DNA of 64,000 nt from Podospora bellae-mahoneyi (Eukaryota; Ascomycota; Sordariomycetes; Sordariales; Podosporaceae). Position 1 is the stretch's first letter; the number at the start of each line of letters is the position of its first letter. A program made the translations under genes and the position numbers. The notes below the pieces were generated by a model. The model ran no database searches, was not told where the DNA came from, and was given only the letters and a program-made list of their open reading frames with translations. Below, one piece after another: positions 41,703 through 53,200 of this stretch. The stretch lies in the NCBI RefSeq assembly GCF_035222275.1, contig NC_085883.1, positions 2,542,001 through 2,606,000 of the forward strand. Reading direction: 5' to 3'.

Positions 41703-42740
41703 TTAAGCGCGGGCGACCTTGCGGAGGTGGCGGCGACCGAGACCGGGGCAGCGGGTAGGCTGGGGGCGGGTGCTGATAGGACGAGTGCTGGTCTGGACAG
41801 GCACGGCAGTCTGAACAGCAGAGGTCTGAGCAGCAGAGGTCTGGACAACAGAGGTGACGATGGTGGTAGGGCTGGGGACAACGTTGACAGCGGTGGTGGT
41901 GGCAATAGGAGCAGGGGCGTTGGTGGCAACGCCGGTGATAGCGGTGGCAGAGGAAACGATAGCGGAAGATCCCTGAGCAACGGGAGCGAAGCCGGCGGGG
42001 AGAGCGGGACCGGGGATGGGGTAGCTGTCGAGGGAGCGGTAAATGTTGAAGCGGATACCAGCGTCGGTGGGAGTGTAGAGGGAAGTACCCTTGACACCCT
42101 GGGGAAGGACAGTGCCGGAACCAGTGACCTCAATGTTGAAGCACTGAGGGTAGTTCTGGGCGCCGTTGAGGTCGCCGCCAGAGTGAAGGGCGATGATCTC
42201 GTGGCGAAGGACGTACTGGCCGGGACGGATGTTGGCGGGAATCTTGATCATCCAGCTGTTGTTGTTGTCAATGAGGACATCGGAAGCCCACCGGCCAGGG
42301 GCCTGGGCACCGTTGACAAGACCAGCCTCGGCAATCTTGAAGAACTCGAGAGCAGTCTTCTCAATCTTGTCGCAGCCAGTGTTACCGCACGAGGCAAGGT
42401 AGTCAATGACGGGGCCGTGGTGAGACTCGGGCCAGGTGTCCCACTGAACAAAGACGCTGTCACCCGCGGCAACAACGATGCGGCCTTGAGCGTTGGCCGA
42501 GTTCTTGTGGCAGATGATGTCGCTAGAGGCGAAAGACTCGGGGCCAACGAAGCCATTGTCGGTGTTGGAAGCGGTCCAGGCGGCAACCTTGGGGGGGTTC
42601 TGAGTGTAAGGGAAGCTGTTGATGTCGTAGCCCTGGAAGGAGGCACCATTCACGACAACGTTCTTGACGTGGCCGTGGGCGTTGACAGCAGCGGCACCGG
42701 CCAAAGCGGCGAGGAGAGTCTTGGAGGTGAAGGAAGGCAT
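41703..42740 (-). CDS. AA9 lytic polysaccharide monooxygenase, secreted
   Basis: This is a single exon of 345 aa. The signal peptide (about 1-21, ending VNA) leaves His as residue 1 of the mature protein, which with the second His of [13 protein letters not shown] forms the copper histidine brace. The axial Tyr is in [10 protein letters not shown]. Other AA9 marks are RHEIIALH and the Cys pairs. It cleaves cellulose or related glucans oxidatively with an electron donor and peroxide or oxygen. The catalytic domain ends near residue 245. A Ser/Thr/Val/Ala-rich tail follows, with no cellulose-binding CBM1 and a basic end, [15 protein letters not shown]. Strong GC-ending codon bias creates a long antisense frame that is not a gene. 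A TATA box lies 276 bp upstream of the start. Confidence 0.95.
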   Translation of the reverse strand: MPSFTSKTLLAALAGAAAVNAHGHVKNVVVNGASFQGYDINSFPYTQNPPKVAAWTASNTDNGFVGPESFASSDIICHKNSANAQGRIVVAAGDSVFVQWDTWPESHHGPVIDYLASCGNTGCDKIEKTALEFFKIAEAGLVNGAQAPGRWASDVLIDNNNSWMIKIPANIRPGQYVLRHEIIALHSGGDLNGAQNYPQCFNIEVTGSGTVLPQGVKGTSLYTPTDAGIRFNIYRSLDSYPIPGPALPAGFAPVAQGSSAIVSSATAITGVATNAPAPIATTTAVNVVPSPTTIVTSVVQTSAAQTSAVQTAVPVQTSTRPISTRPQPTRCPGLGRRHLRKVARA

Positions 42741-42803
42741 CTTGAAGGGTTGATTTCGAATCGCAAGGATGGTGGTGCTAAAAGCGTTGAGCAGGTCCGT
42801 CTA

Positions 42804-42809
42804 GCGGGG
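42804..42809 (+). promoter_or_regulatory. Candidate CRE1 carbon-repression site
   Basis: GCGGGG fits the SYGGRG consensus of the CreA/CRE1 repressor. It sits 64 bp before the LPMO ATG, probably inside the leader. A single short motif is weak evidence. Confidence 0.2.
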
Positions 42810-43015
42810 ATATGTGGATTGTAACTTGGTGTTGGTTGGTGATGATAAGAGATCGGAAGAAATGTCTTCAGTCAATGAAGTGAGTGTAGATATACAATGA
42901 ATGTAGTTCGAAAGAAAACGAAGGAATGGCTCAAAAAATGAATGGCTTTGCTAGAAAGGTCGCGTTGCGCCTGGTGAGGAGAAAAGGTGAGTGCTGGAGG
43001 GAAGCAGTCGAGATG

Positions 43016-43022
43016 TTATATA
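43016..43022 (-). promoter_or_regulatory. TATA box of LPMO gene
   Basis: TATATAA on the minus strand lies 276 bp before the ATG, which suggests a leader of about 240 nt for this inducible secreted-enzyme gene. Confidence 0.45.
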
Positions 43023-43153
43023 CCTGATCAATCCTGAGATTATCCCATGACTGTGTATGAGCTTCCCTGCTCGAAGATGGATGTCAGACCCCTGAACGGT
43101 GGCTTGCCTACTTTAGGGGGTGGGCGCCGGGACCAGGATGAGCCCACAATGGT

Positions 43154-43170
43154 GGACGCATCGTGCGTCC
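43154..43170. repeat. 17-bp perfect hairpin/palindrome
   Basis: GGACGCA and TGCGTCC flank a TCG spacer, about 415 bp upstream of the LPMO start. It could be a dimeric regulator site. Confidence 0.6.
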
Positions 43171-45420
43171 GGTGCCAAACGGTGATGACGAAGGCAAACA
43201 GAGTGCTTCACCCATGGACTTGAGAAAGGAGTCTTCATACTGTTTCAGCAAAATTAGCTACCTAGCCAACCCACCCTGGCGGGATCTCCCCTCTTTCCGT
43301 TCTCTTGACTCTTAGGACCTCAGTTATCGTCAAGGTCAGATCGTCGCCCAAGATCCAGAGAATCTTCTCTTGTCCAGGTCCAGAAGGCGCTGTGTACCAG
43401 CCCGCGGCATGTGAAGCGACGGCCAAGGGCGGCATGGCAAGCAAACAGGATTGACGCCCTTGACAACGAGACATCCCGACTGGAGCTGATCTCCCATGGT
43501 GGAGTTTAAGGAGCATTGACAACCCAGGCATTCACACTTTCAGGTAAGTTCAAGCGGATACTCACCGTCAACGTCGTCTCTGGTGTGGGCGTTCGAGGGA
43601 GTGGTGGGGTCAGCCCATGTGTGTGCCCATGCAGCTGGGAAGTGATGTGAGGCATGGATGTGTGTAGATCCAAAGAAGTGGTGGTTGGCAGCGCATGATC
43701 TGACCTCAAGGGACCACTGGCGGGCTCGGCTGGGATCCCGCAGTCAAGGCATGAAACAAGGGGGAAGGTTGGTTATGGGACGAAAGCGGGGAGTTGGGGC
43801 GGTTGTGATGCCGCCGTCGATGTCGTCGAAAGCTAGATACGGGTTGTGGGCGGCGGCGGGCAACGGTTTGTTGAATTAGGGGAACGCTTATACAGGGACA
43901 GTGTCTCGCTTGTGTCTCCTCGAGCCGGAAACCCCACCACAACCCACGAAGACCACTTCGTCACCGTAGCTTGCGAGATTCGGCAGCCCTTCCAGACGCT
44001 CTTGGTCAACGGTGGCAGGGATTGTGATGGAGGCGCAAAAGTAGCCGCCGTTGACAGACCGGGATGTTGTCTGACCGCCACGGCGACATGACCCAGATTG
44101 CGGGAAGCCGGCCCGCGAGGGATTCGGATCAAGAACTGCTGCTGAGGGTCGTGATATTTGTACAGAGAGCAAACAGGGCGAGATGATGCCATTCATCAGC
44201 CAGCGCTTGCAATCTCTCTGTATTGGCCTGGCACATGAAACACTCAAGCGCCTCTTGTCTGCGGCTGCCAATGCCCAATATCCGCCGTCCTGGTTTCAAC
44301 GGTCAAGCGGGGTTCGACGGATATTCGGTACCAGCTTCCCAGGACACGGCCATGTCGATCGGCGCCGCCTTACCGGTAGTGGTCCATGTGAAGGCACCGT
44401 AGCTGACTTCATCAACGCGCATCGCCAGGCGGCACAGTACCGGAGCGGTCGTGCTGGGCGCAGCGAGCGATCCTATGGGCGAGGTGGTGCGTTACGCAGC
44501 ATAGCCTAGCGTGATATTGTACAGGTTCTCCAAGAATCTGTCGTCCGAAGTCATCCATCCATGCTCAAGCATCACCACCGCTGCTGAGGTTTCGTGTGTG
44601 GAGCAACGGAGATGAGAAGGGGACATCGTGCCACTGCCTTGCTGAAGTGTGGGGCGGGGCGGCTCCATTATCTGATCTCTAGTGAGGGGTTAGGGTTCAG
44701 AGATGGGTTAGATCCGTCGAATTGATATATCGATGCTGAAGACCACAAAACGGGGAGGACCTGCCCATGTTTTGAAAGCTTTGGGTTTCCATTTGTTTTG
44801 TACTCGAAGTCAGAAAAGATGTGAATGATCTATTGGACACTGACTCAGTTGCTGTCCCGAGCTGCAGCTCATCGGACTCGTACAGCAGCATAGGTATCCA
44901 TCACAACACCTTACCTACCTGATGAAGTTTCCCCGCATCTCTCTGCGCCTTCCACTCAGCTTCCATCCAAACTTCACTTTTATTGTGGCGGAAAAGGAAA
45001 GCAGACAGAGCTCCCGCCTGCGTCCCGGATTGCTCCTCCCAGTTGAACCCAATCTGTCATAACCAGTGCTTGGCTTTGCCAATGACTGGAAGTAGCGCCC
45101 CACTCTGCGAAAGTTCAAGAATTTGAACCTCGAGTTGGGTTCCCTGAACACTCTCTGCCCACGCTTGACTCACATCCGATGCCAACTCACGGTCTCTTGA
45201 TATCTCAGCAGTTTTACAGCACATCGTCTACAGTTCTAACCGTATTCGACAGCGCTGGTCGGCGAAAGCAGCAAAACACAGACTTGGGCACCATATCGTC
45301 GGTAATCCTCAGTCATCTCAATATCACGGTCCCATCTTCACGTGCTGATCTTGCGCAGTAGTAGCTGCCCCTATTTCGACATATAACATATCGAATCAAG
45401 GAAGTCGATATTCAGTCGAA

Positions 45421-47289
45421 ATGCCAGGCCAACTGGCTGATCTGAGCAGCCTGGATGCTCGCTCCGCTGCGCTGAGAGAGAAACTCAGTCGAAGTCGCCG
45501 CCAGAACAGCACGACCATTTCTAAAGAGTCGAGCAAGGTGTCGTTAGGTGCGACTGATGACGATATTCAGGACTTGATCACCTCGATACGGGTTACATCT
45601 GGAGTCAACGATGATAACCCACAGCCCTCGTCGTCGTCGTCCGATGCCTTGTCAAGAAACCATCAGGCCCATGCTGCTAACTCAACCAAGTACACCTCAC
45701 AAGAGGAGGTCTATACGAACACTTCACAGCCCCTTTCATTCATGAATGCCGTGACGAGCAACCATCATGGGCTACCACACTGTCAAGAGACACTGGTCAC
45801 ACGGACAACGTCTTCCACCGGCTCACAGCCACACACAGGCAATGTAGAAGTCTCATCGTCAGCTTCCCACGCGATACAAGAGCTACTCGAGCTTGCTCCC
45901 GACATCAAAGACTGGCTTGAAATGACCGAGTACCACAACACAGAGGTTCGCACAGTAAAGTTGGACCGTTTTCGGCGCTTAAGAGACCTCGCGGCCAAGA
46001 AAAAGAGACTCGAGGAGGAGGAACGAAAGCTTTTGGAAGAAGCTGAGAATGATTCCTGGCCACGGCAACCTCAGAACAAGGCCACACCCGCGCCTTTGGT
46101 TACTCGCGTACAGAGTGTCTCAGAGACGAGACAAAGCTTACCTACTCCCATCACCCCCAACAAACCCGAGCCTGAGGGCAAAGAAATTACTAGCGCAATG
46201 TTTCTGACTTCAGGCATCATGCACACGGCGACAAAGAGAGCGCACCCTGAGGAAGGGGCTGACACGCAAGGAAGAGATAAGCTTCCTCGAACTAACCACC
46301 AAGATGTCCAGAGAGAAGACAACAACCCAGTGGATGAGAGCAGACGCCTAGAGCTCGCGGACAGTCGTTCTAGCCACCCTCGGCAGGATTTTGGGCGCCC
46401 GCCCCCCTGCTGGCATAACTACAAGGAGCCGTCCAACTTCCAGCGTTCTCGGAGCCCGCCGAGAGGTCCTTCATTCCGTCGGGAATATGGTGATGACCGG
46501 CCTCAGTCGAGGTATGATAGCTACAAAGGACGTCGGGATTCGGCTCATCATGACAGAGAGAACGGAAGATCACGACGTCTAGACTTTGGACGTCGAGGTG
46601 GTTAGTAGAAGATGTCTCATCCATTCCCTGGTCCCCATCGTAGCAAGGTCTTTGTCTGGCGGTCATTGATCCATGGGACTGATTAACCTGGTGTTGTGTT
46701 GTACAGATACTCGATTCTTCATCGTCAAGTCTTTTAATGAGCAGAATGTCGAACAGTGTATGGAAGATGTAGGTCCCCATCCCAATCCAATGGCTTCAGG
46801 AGGCCATGCTGACCATACAAAATGCAGAATATTTGGACAACGCAGGCCAAAAACAGCTCGACATTTACCGAGGCCTTCAACCAGTGTAGGAACGTTATCC
46901 TGTTCTTTTCGATCAACCAGTCTGGCCACTTTCAAGGCTACGCCCGGATGACAACCGCACCGTCGTCGAAGATCCCACGGCCCTGTTGGATGAAGAGCCT
47001 GCCCTGGGGCACCAGCGAGCCGTTCAGACTGGAATGGTTGAGCACCACACCCCTCGAGTTCCGAAGAGTCCGTCGAGTTACAAATCCGCTCAATGAGGGC
47101 TTGCCGGTTTTTGTGGGCAAAGACGGACAGGAAATCGAAACCAGCGTTGGACAGGAACTGTTGAATGAGATGGATTTGGAGCGGGAGCGGAGGTGGGACG
47201 AAGATCACCGCGGTAGGTTGGTATCGGACTACCAGAGGGATGAGGATTATCACCATGGGACTATGGTGAAGCGCGAGTCGTCCACTTAG
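45421..47289 (+). CDS. YTH-domain protein (m6A RNA reader, DC type)
   Basis: There are three exons: 45421-46600, 46707-46768 and 46828-47289, giving 567 aa. The introns have GTTAGT/ACAG and GTAGGT/GCAG ends, and the second has a GCTGAC branch. The YTH domain starts at the first splice (DTRFFIVKSFNEQNVEQ, from residue 394) and continues with NIWTTQAKNSSTF, NVILFFSINQSGHFQGYAR, FRLEWL, TNPLNEGLPVFVGKDGQEIE. Trp417 and Trp468 or Trp474 are the likely aromatic-cage residues that hold N6-methyladenosine. The NPxNExxPVxxGKDGQEIE block is typical of DC-type, nuclear readers. Residues 1-390 are low-complexity, with a coiled-coil segment around 185-210 (KKKRLEEEERKLLEEAE) and an Arg/Ser/Asp-rich part before the YTH domain. 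Single-exon reading would lose the domain, so the splicing model matters. Confidence 0.9.
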
Positions 47290-50200
47290 AGAAAGAGGGC
47301 AATTTCGGATGCGGTAGAGGTGTGGAAAAGCTTGTACACATAGTTTGGGGGGAAACAACAGCGCTGATTTATACAAGGTGTTGGTTTATGTGAGGCAGAA
47401 CATTGTGTTTATCGGGATATCAAAAAACCCTTCTAAAGTGCCACAACTGCCCTCCCTGTAAAATGATCAAGTTGGAGACTTTGTTTCTCTGACGTGTTCC
47501 ATCATCTCCTGTTCCATTAAGTGTAGTTCATCAGCAAGCTAATGAGAGAAAATGGTGTGATTACAGTGGCCAAGGAAAAAGCGAGGCCCGGAGTCTGTCT
47601 CAAGGATTGTGACATCTTGAGAGTGTATCAATCGTACGATTCCAAGAAGATCATCAGGCGTACGGGAGAACTAGATATACTTTGATTACTGCAGTGGTGA
47701 CCTGGTCACGGTAAGACTGTCAGGTCAAAACTGGCCAAGAATAATCTTCAGCTTTTCTCTCGTCCTTCTTTATTGACGTCTGAGCCCTAAGGTACGTGAC
47801 TGCATATCATTTAATGGTCTTTCAACTTGTAGAATGATATGTCATGAAAAATGATGGAAAGATGCCTGAAATCTATTAGGTACCAAGCATGAAAAGCCCC
47901 ATCATTGACCGGACCCACGCGTACACGACCTACGACCAAAAGACTTTAATAACCAAGAGTATGTCGAGACAAGTCTAAAATGTGAGTTTCTAATGCCACA
48001 AAACTGAAAGAGGGGGCGAGTTTATCAACACCGAGTACGGTTGCATGGTGACATGGTACTGCTCGAGTCGGGAACACACCGGGTTGGCCTGCAAAGCTTT
48101 TTGATGGTTAGTGTATTAGGTCAACCATGATAGATTTCAATCAGCCCCAGCACCTTCATCAAAAGATCCTTGTGGTTAAATGGTACGGGTATTAGGGCTG
48201 ACCGTTCGGTTCCTCGCAAAACCCTATACGACTGGGTTTTCGGCACCTGCCCTCGAGGGGCAAGTGAGCTTTTGCCTTTTTTCCTTAGTTTACATTTTCT
48301 AATTTGAGTTCTTTTGTCTCTCACTATACATTCCTTGCTGTCTTTGAAGTCGATGTAGAAAAGGTTGGGTTTGAAAGCTATATTTTCAGGGGCTGTTCTG
48401 AATGATTACAGGAAAAAGGAAGAACAACAGCACACCACACTGCGACTCAAGTGCGAGAAATATTTTGATGCGAGAGATCATGCAGCCTATACTCTTTTGA
48501 TTGATTTAGTCTTGTATGTCTAAAAGCAATCAATGATTAAGGCAGGTGAGGTTTCGCCCTTCACCAGAAGGTGTCTGGTATATACTTGCAGCATACTTTA
48601 GAAAGGATCCTCCTGATAGTTGCTTTGCCCCGGATATTACTTCTTTTATCCACTTATCATATGAAATAATTTGAACTCTGCAAAGTCGAGTTGTCGATAA
48701 GCTTCATGTATTGACTGCCGTCTTTGGTTTAGCACTTCCAACGAGCTTGATTTTGATTTTAACTTGTATCTGGCTCAAGCAGAATGGAAAGTCGGGTGTG
48801 TCTGGCCATAGGAACCCTAGATATAATAGGGACTATTGTTGTCTTTACACCATGAGTGGTAAAGCTCCCAAGTCGCCGATATTTTGGACTTGAAATGCCG
48901 TAAAGAGATAGTCTTGAACAGACACATTCATTTGATGAAGGAAGTATAGTTTATGTTTCATTGTCTTAATTCCGGCTATAGCTAGCTTAGATACTTCGTC
49001 GCGGTCATTGTCATGGACGAGCAGGTTTGAATGAACTAAGTCGACCATTTGGCTTAGAGATCTGGACTAACAGACATGTATATCTCTCGACCTGTATTCA
49101 GAACCCATCAAAGAACTCTCAACTTACTTTGGAGATAAGAAGCCATGAGATGAGTAGCTCACATGTCAGATTGCTTTCCTACATCTACCCTCTCTCTTTT
49201 CATCGACATGCCATCCAGATAGAATGCGTCGACCATGTGATGATGGTCCCCTAGGTACAGCCATGATCCTGATGCTTGGATCGTGACATCCTCTTTCAGA
49301 TTTCATCCACATATTGACATGTCGCACTCCGCAGTACAACGCTCGCTCTTGGCCCCCAAAGCTGCTCGCACTCGCTTGTGGTCTTTTTGAAGCTTGATTT
49401 CCGATGCTACCCAGTTCATGCTCCCGTCATCCACTCTCTATATGGATCAGTAGTCACCACGTCACGGTTGCAAATGTTGACCATCGCGAACTGGTGGTCA
49501 GTGTTGCAAACGGCTCTTGAAAGCTCCCTAGCGGCGGGCAAATTCCTTGAGACAAATTTCCGAGACGATATCGATCGGTTCTTGTTGCCAATCACCAGTT
49601 CTCACTGCCCATCAAGACGGCACTTTCTTGAAACTGGCGCAACCTAGGGCAGGGTTCAGGGCTGAAAGCGCGCGGGTTGTGTCCTCGAGGGGACGTGGAA
49701 GCAACCCAAGACAGGGTGTGAAATGAGGGCCAATGAACACCCGGTCTGTGCGAGATGACACTGGCCAGCAGGTGTCAAGAGACAAGCTCCCATTGCGACG
49801 CTTGGCAACGACTCTTCAGAGTCTCGTCACCGACCAAAAGAGTTGCACGGTGAACGAAGCTGTCTGGAAAGGGAAGACACCGCCCGAATCCGATCTGCGG
49901 GGCAGGGCCCTGGCCGATTTGTTGTTTCTTGACACCTCAACTGTTTCCGTGCCACCCCTTCACACCCTCCCCTCGTCCGGTTATACACTACTACAGTACT
50001 ACAACACTGCCAGTTACCACATCAGAGACCAAACAGCTCCTAGTCTGTCTCTGCAAGGCCCTCCTCGGGAGAAGGGAACCAGAGCCCTCACCCAACCTAC
50101 CTACACTCGGGCTCCAAACATAGCGATTGCTTGCGAGCCCTGTCTTGGCTGCCACTGACCTAACGACTCTTGTCTTCCCTCGACTCCCTCGACTCTGACA

Positions 50201-53200
50201 GTCTGACAGATGCAAACAATACTGGCCCGTCACAAAGGAACCACAAATGAAGACATTTGGTTACTGGCTGCAAAAGACTGAACGGGGTTTGGCCTGCAGC
50301 TTGTTCAAGTGCCTGCATACGCGAGCGTAGCCAACTTGGACTCTCGGCATCGTTCAGGACCTCGAAGCAGTCCTAATTCGGACTTATGCTGGCGAGGGCT
50401 GCGTGCCAAAGCCAGATCGGGACACCAGGCCTGCGAGCTCGGCCCATCTCACGCCAAATCATAGTTGAGGTGGCAAGACGATAGTCCTTCGCCGTAACGC
50501 TCGCCTTCGCCATCGTCCACGATGTCACTGCGGCACGCAACAGCTTAGACTACCCAAGGCAGGGAACGGGGAAGACACGCATACGGCCCTCCGTCTCACA
50601 CGGCTACCACATCCTCGTGTCTATGCGACCTTGAATGCGACCCCATCGAGGGGGAAAAGACCAGAGACGACTGATGTCAACCATCGAGTACACGGCCCTT
50701 TGAAGAATGTTCACATTCGGTTCCTCAGTCAGGGCCAATGTCGGATGCCAGCTCGGTTCCGACACCCCGGCTTGTTATCTCTCTAGGACCTTTATTGAAC
50801 GAGTTTCGCTACTTGAACTCAGCTGGTGAAAGATGACCAGGGTTTTTTTATATTGAGGTCCGATGCTGGTGGGTTCGATACGGGATGATACGCGCAAACC
50901 CGGATCCTTTCGCTGACATACGGCTGCCGACCGGCACTCATCCGCACACCTACTACACCCACTTCCAGTTATCAAATCAGTGAGTGCTTGATGACATCGG
51001 CCACTTGAGGAAGGACCCATCACGAGAGGGTTTGAAGAAGACGGTCGGTGATGGGCCATCGAGGAGCCTCACAGTGTCCTCGCCATGTTCCTGCTCACCC
51101 ACGCCGCTGCGTAAAGCCCCCCGACAGGTCCGGTCAACTTTCTCCGCACGACGACATCAGTATTTCCCCTCATTTATCATCCAACAAGCCCTCTTGTCTT
51201 CTCCTCACCCACCGCTCGCCCTCCACCGTTGAAGATGTGCAGGAACGTGATCTATGGACATCCCATTTCGGGTTGCCACATGACTCAGTGTCCTCCAATC
51301 CCTTCATATACAGCTCCAAGCACTCATCTCGAATGTTAACAATCGGCCACGGTGATGCTAAATTTACCTGATTCAACATGCGGTCCCTGCACAGCCGATA
51401 GTGAAGAGTGGAGAGACGATGTTCACCACCTGGCAGATTGGCAAGGGGTGTGTGGTGTGCCGTTAACATCGGGTCCAACCTCCTCTCCCGCCAGAGCGGC
51501 CAGGGGTCGAGCTCTCCACCTTCAACGAGCTCCGTGTGCCGCTGTTACATCGCGTCATGACCGCAGAAAAAACCCAATCACGGCTGCCGAACTAGGGCCC
51601 CCTCAACCCCTCGCCTTCCACCGTGCCCAGAGGAACCAGTAAGGCAGAGCCGGCAGGCTTGTCTCTTGTTCATCTGACCTATTTCACTGCGACCGAGAGG
51701 ATGAGGACAAGGGAAGTTCCGTGTTTGCACTTGATGACGAGTGGGTGATGAGGTCACGGGCAAGCAATGATGTGGGGGGTTAACTGTTTCTTTCTTGGTG
51801 TCTTCTTCTTCTTGTTGTTGTTGTTTCTATTTTTCACAGTCTACGAGTTCATTCGTTGGTCCGGTCTGGTCTGGTGAAAACCAACAGGTTTATTAACAGC
51901 TAGGCAGCCCGATCCGTCATCCAAGTACCGGCCCCTGTCCAGAACTGGTCCGGTCGGGTAAGATGCTAGTTTTTCTGGCCCCTTGTCTTGACCGTTGCGT
52001 TGCAACGGCTTTTTTAATTCGTCTGTCTACTAAGCCTTTTCCAGGTTGGTGTCGATACTAGTCAGCAAGCCAGCCATCAACCATCAACTGCCCCATGTTC
52101 GGTACCAGAAGTGATCACTCCCCACACTTCACCCGTCATCAGGTGTGATATGGTCCGAGACACATCAACAACAATTGGGCTTGGAACGAAACCTCTCGCC
52201 CAAGATTCAACATATTTAGGGTCCGATTTTGCATGCCTAGACGGGTTTATCGATTGACGTTTACTTGGCATCAAGGTTTTCACCAGTGTCCTTTCCCTTC
52301 CTGTTGTGCTTCGGTCGGTGTTTACGGCATTCGGCCTCATTTCTGCTGGCTCGCTGTGACGGCCATGCAAGCCATGCCGGCTTAGCTTTCTCCGCCGTTG
52401 GCATGAAAACGAAGAGTCAAACGATACAGGAGCACGGCGGACCGCGACGGGCGGAGAAAAGGGCTTAGTTTCACCTCCAGTGTAGCATCAATCCAGGGAT
52501 GATGTCAGCCTGGGCGGTGTTTTTCTTCTTTCCCTTCCCCTTTGGCTTTCTTATCCGCTCGCTTTTGGTTGCCTTCTGCTGCGTGGAAAGGGTGCGTCTC
52601 TCCAAATTAACCAGCAAATCAGTGGATTTCAGGTTACTTTGAATGGGAGAGTGTGATGATTACCACGTGGTTTTTAGATTGAAAATGAGGAGTCGAAAAC
52701 CAGAAATAGGAGGCGAGACGTGGCACTGGGATCGTCTATTTTCTGGTTTGGGAGGAGGAAGGGGGAAAAAAGAGGAGGGACCTGAATCCTGATGGATGTG
52801 GTTTTGGGGATTTTTTAATATGGGAGGTGGCGAAGTTGGGGGATCAAAATGGTTCTGGGGTATGATTTTTCCTTGGAAAGCCTGGAAAGTAGATTTTGTG
52901 CACTGATGGTCTTCAGGGTCGGGAGAAAGGGATAGACGTGGATTGACATTTGGAGAGTTACAGTGAAGTGTAATGTTTGGTTGTCTTGAGAATCTTTAAG
53001 ATCTCTTTTTGGCTCCCACATTTTGTTGCTCTCCGCGGGCGGCTCGGGGCTCTTGGGGTTTGATTGGGTGGCACACCTGAGGGTGAAAACAAGTAATTGT
53101 CTCTGTTGTGTCATGAAAGTCTTCAGGGAGTAGCCTCTCTTCAGTGTTTTCAAAGGAGCTCGTATGCCAGTAGGCATGCCTGTGCTGGCTGACTCGGTAA

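Larger units (their letters stand above)
42741..45420. other. Intergenic region between LPMO and YTH genes (divergent)
   Basis: This is a shared promoter region. It contains the LPMO TATA box (43016-43022), a CRE1-type GCGGGG at 42804-42809, a 17-bp hairpin at 43154-43170, and TGACTCA at 44841-44847 and 45166-45172 upstream of the YTH gene. A minus-strand segment near 44060-43890 has some protein-like flavour, but no start or partner exon that I can support. Confidence 0.5.

Noticed and set aside
41634-42824. 396-codon + strand frame opposite the LPMO gene
   Set aside because: It is antisense to a clear AA9 gene and arises from its C-ending codon bias. Its Gly/Val/Asp-rich translation has no start support or domain.
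44841-45172. Two TGACTCA sites upstream of the YTH gene as CPC1 targets
   Set aside because: Chance predicts about eight such heptamers in the window. Two in 330 bp is suggestive, but I have no independent support.
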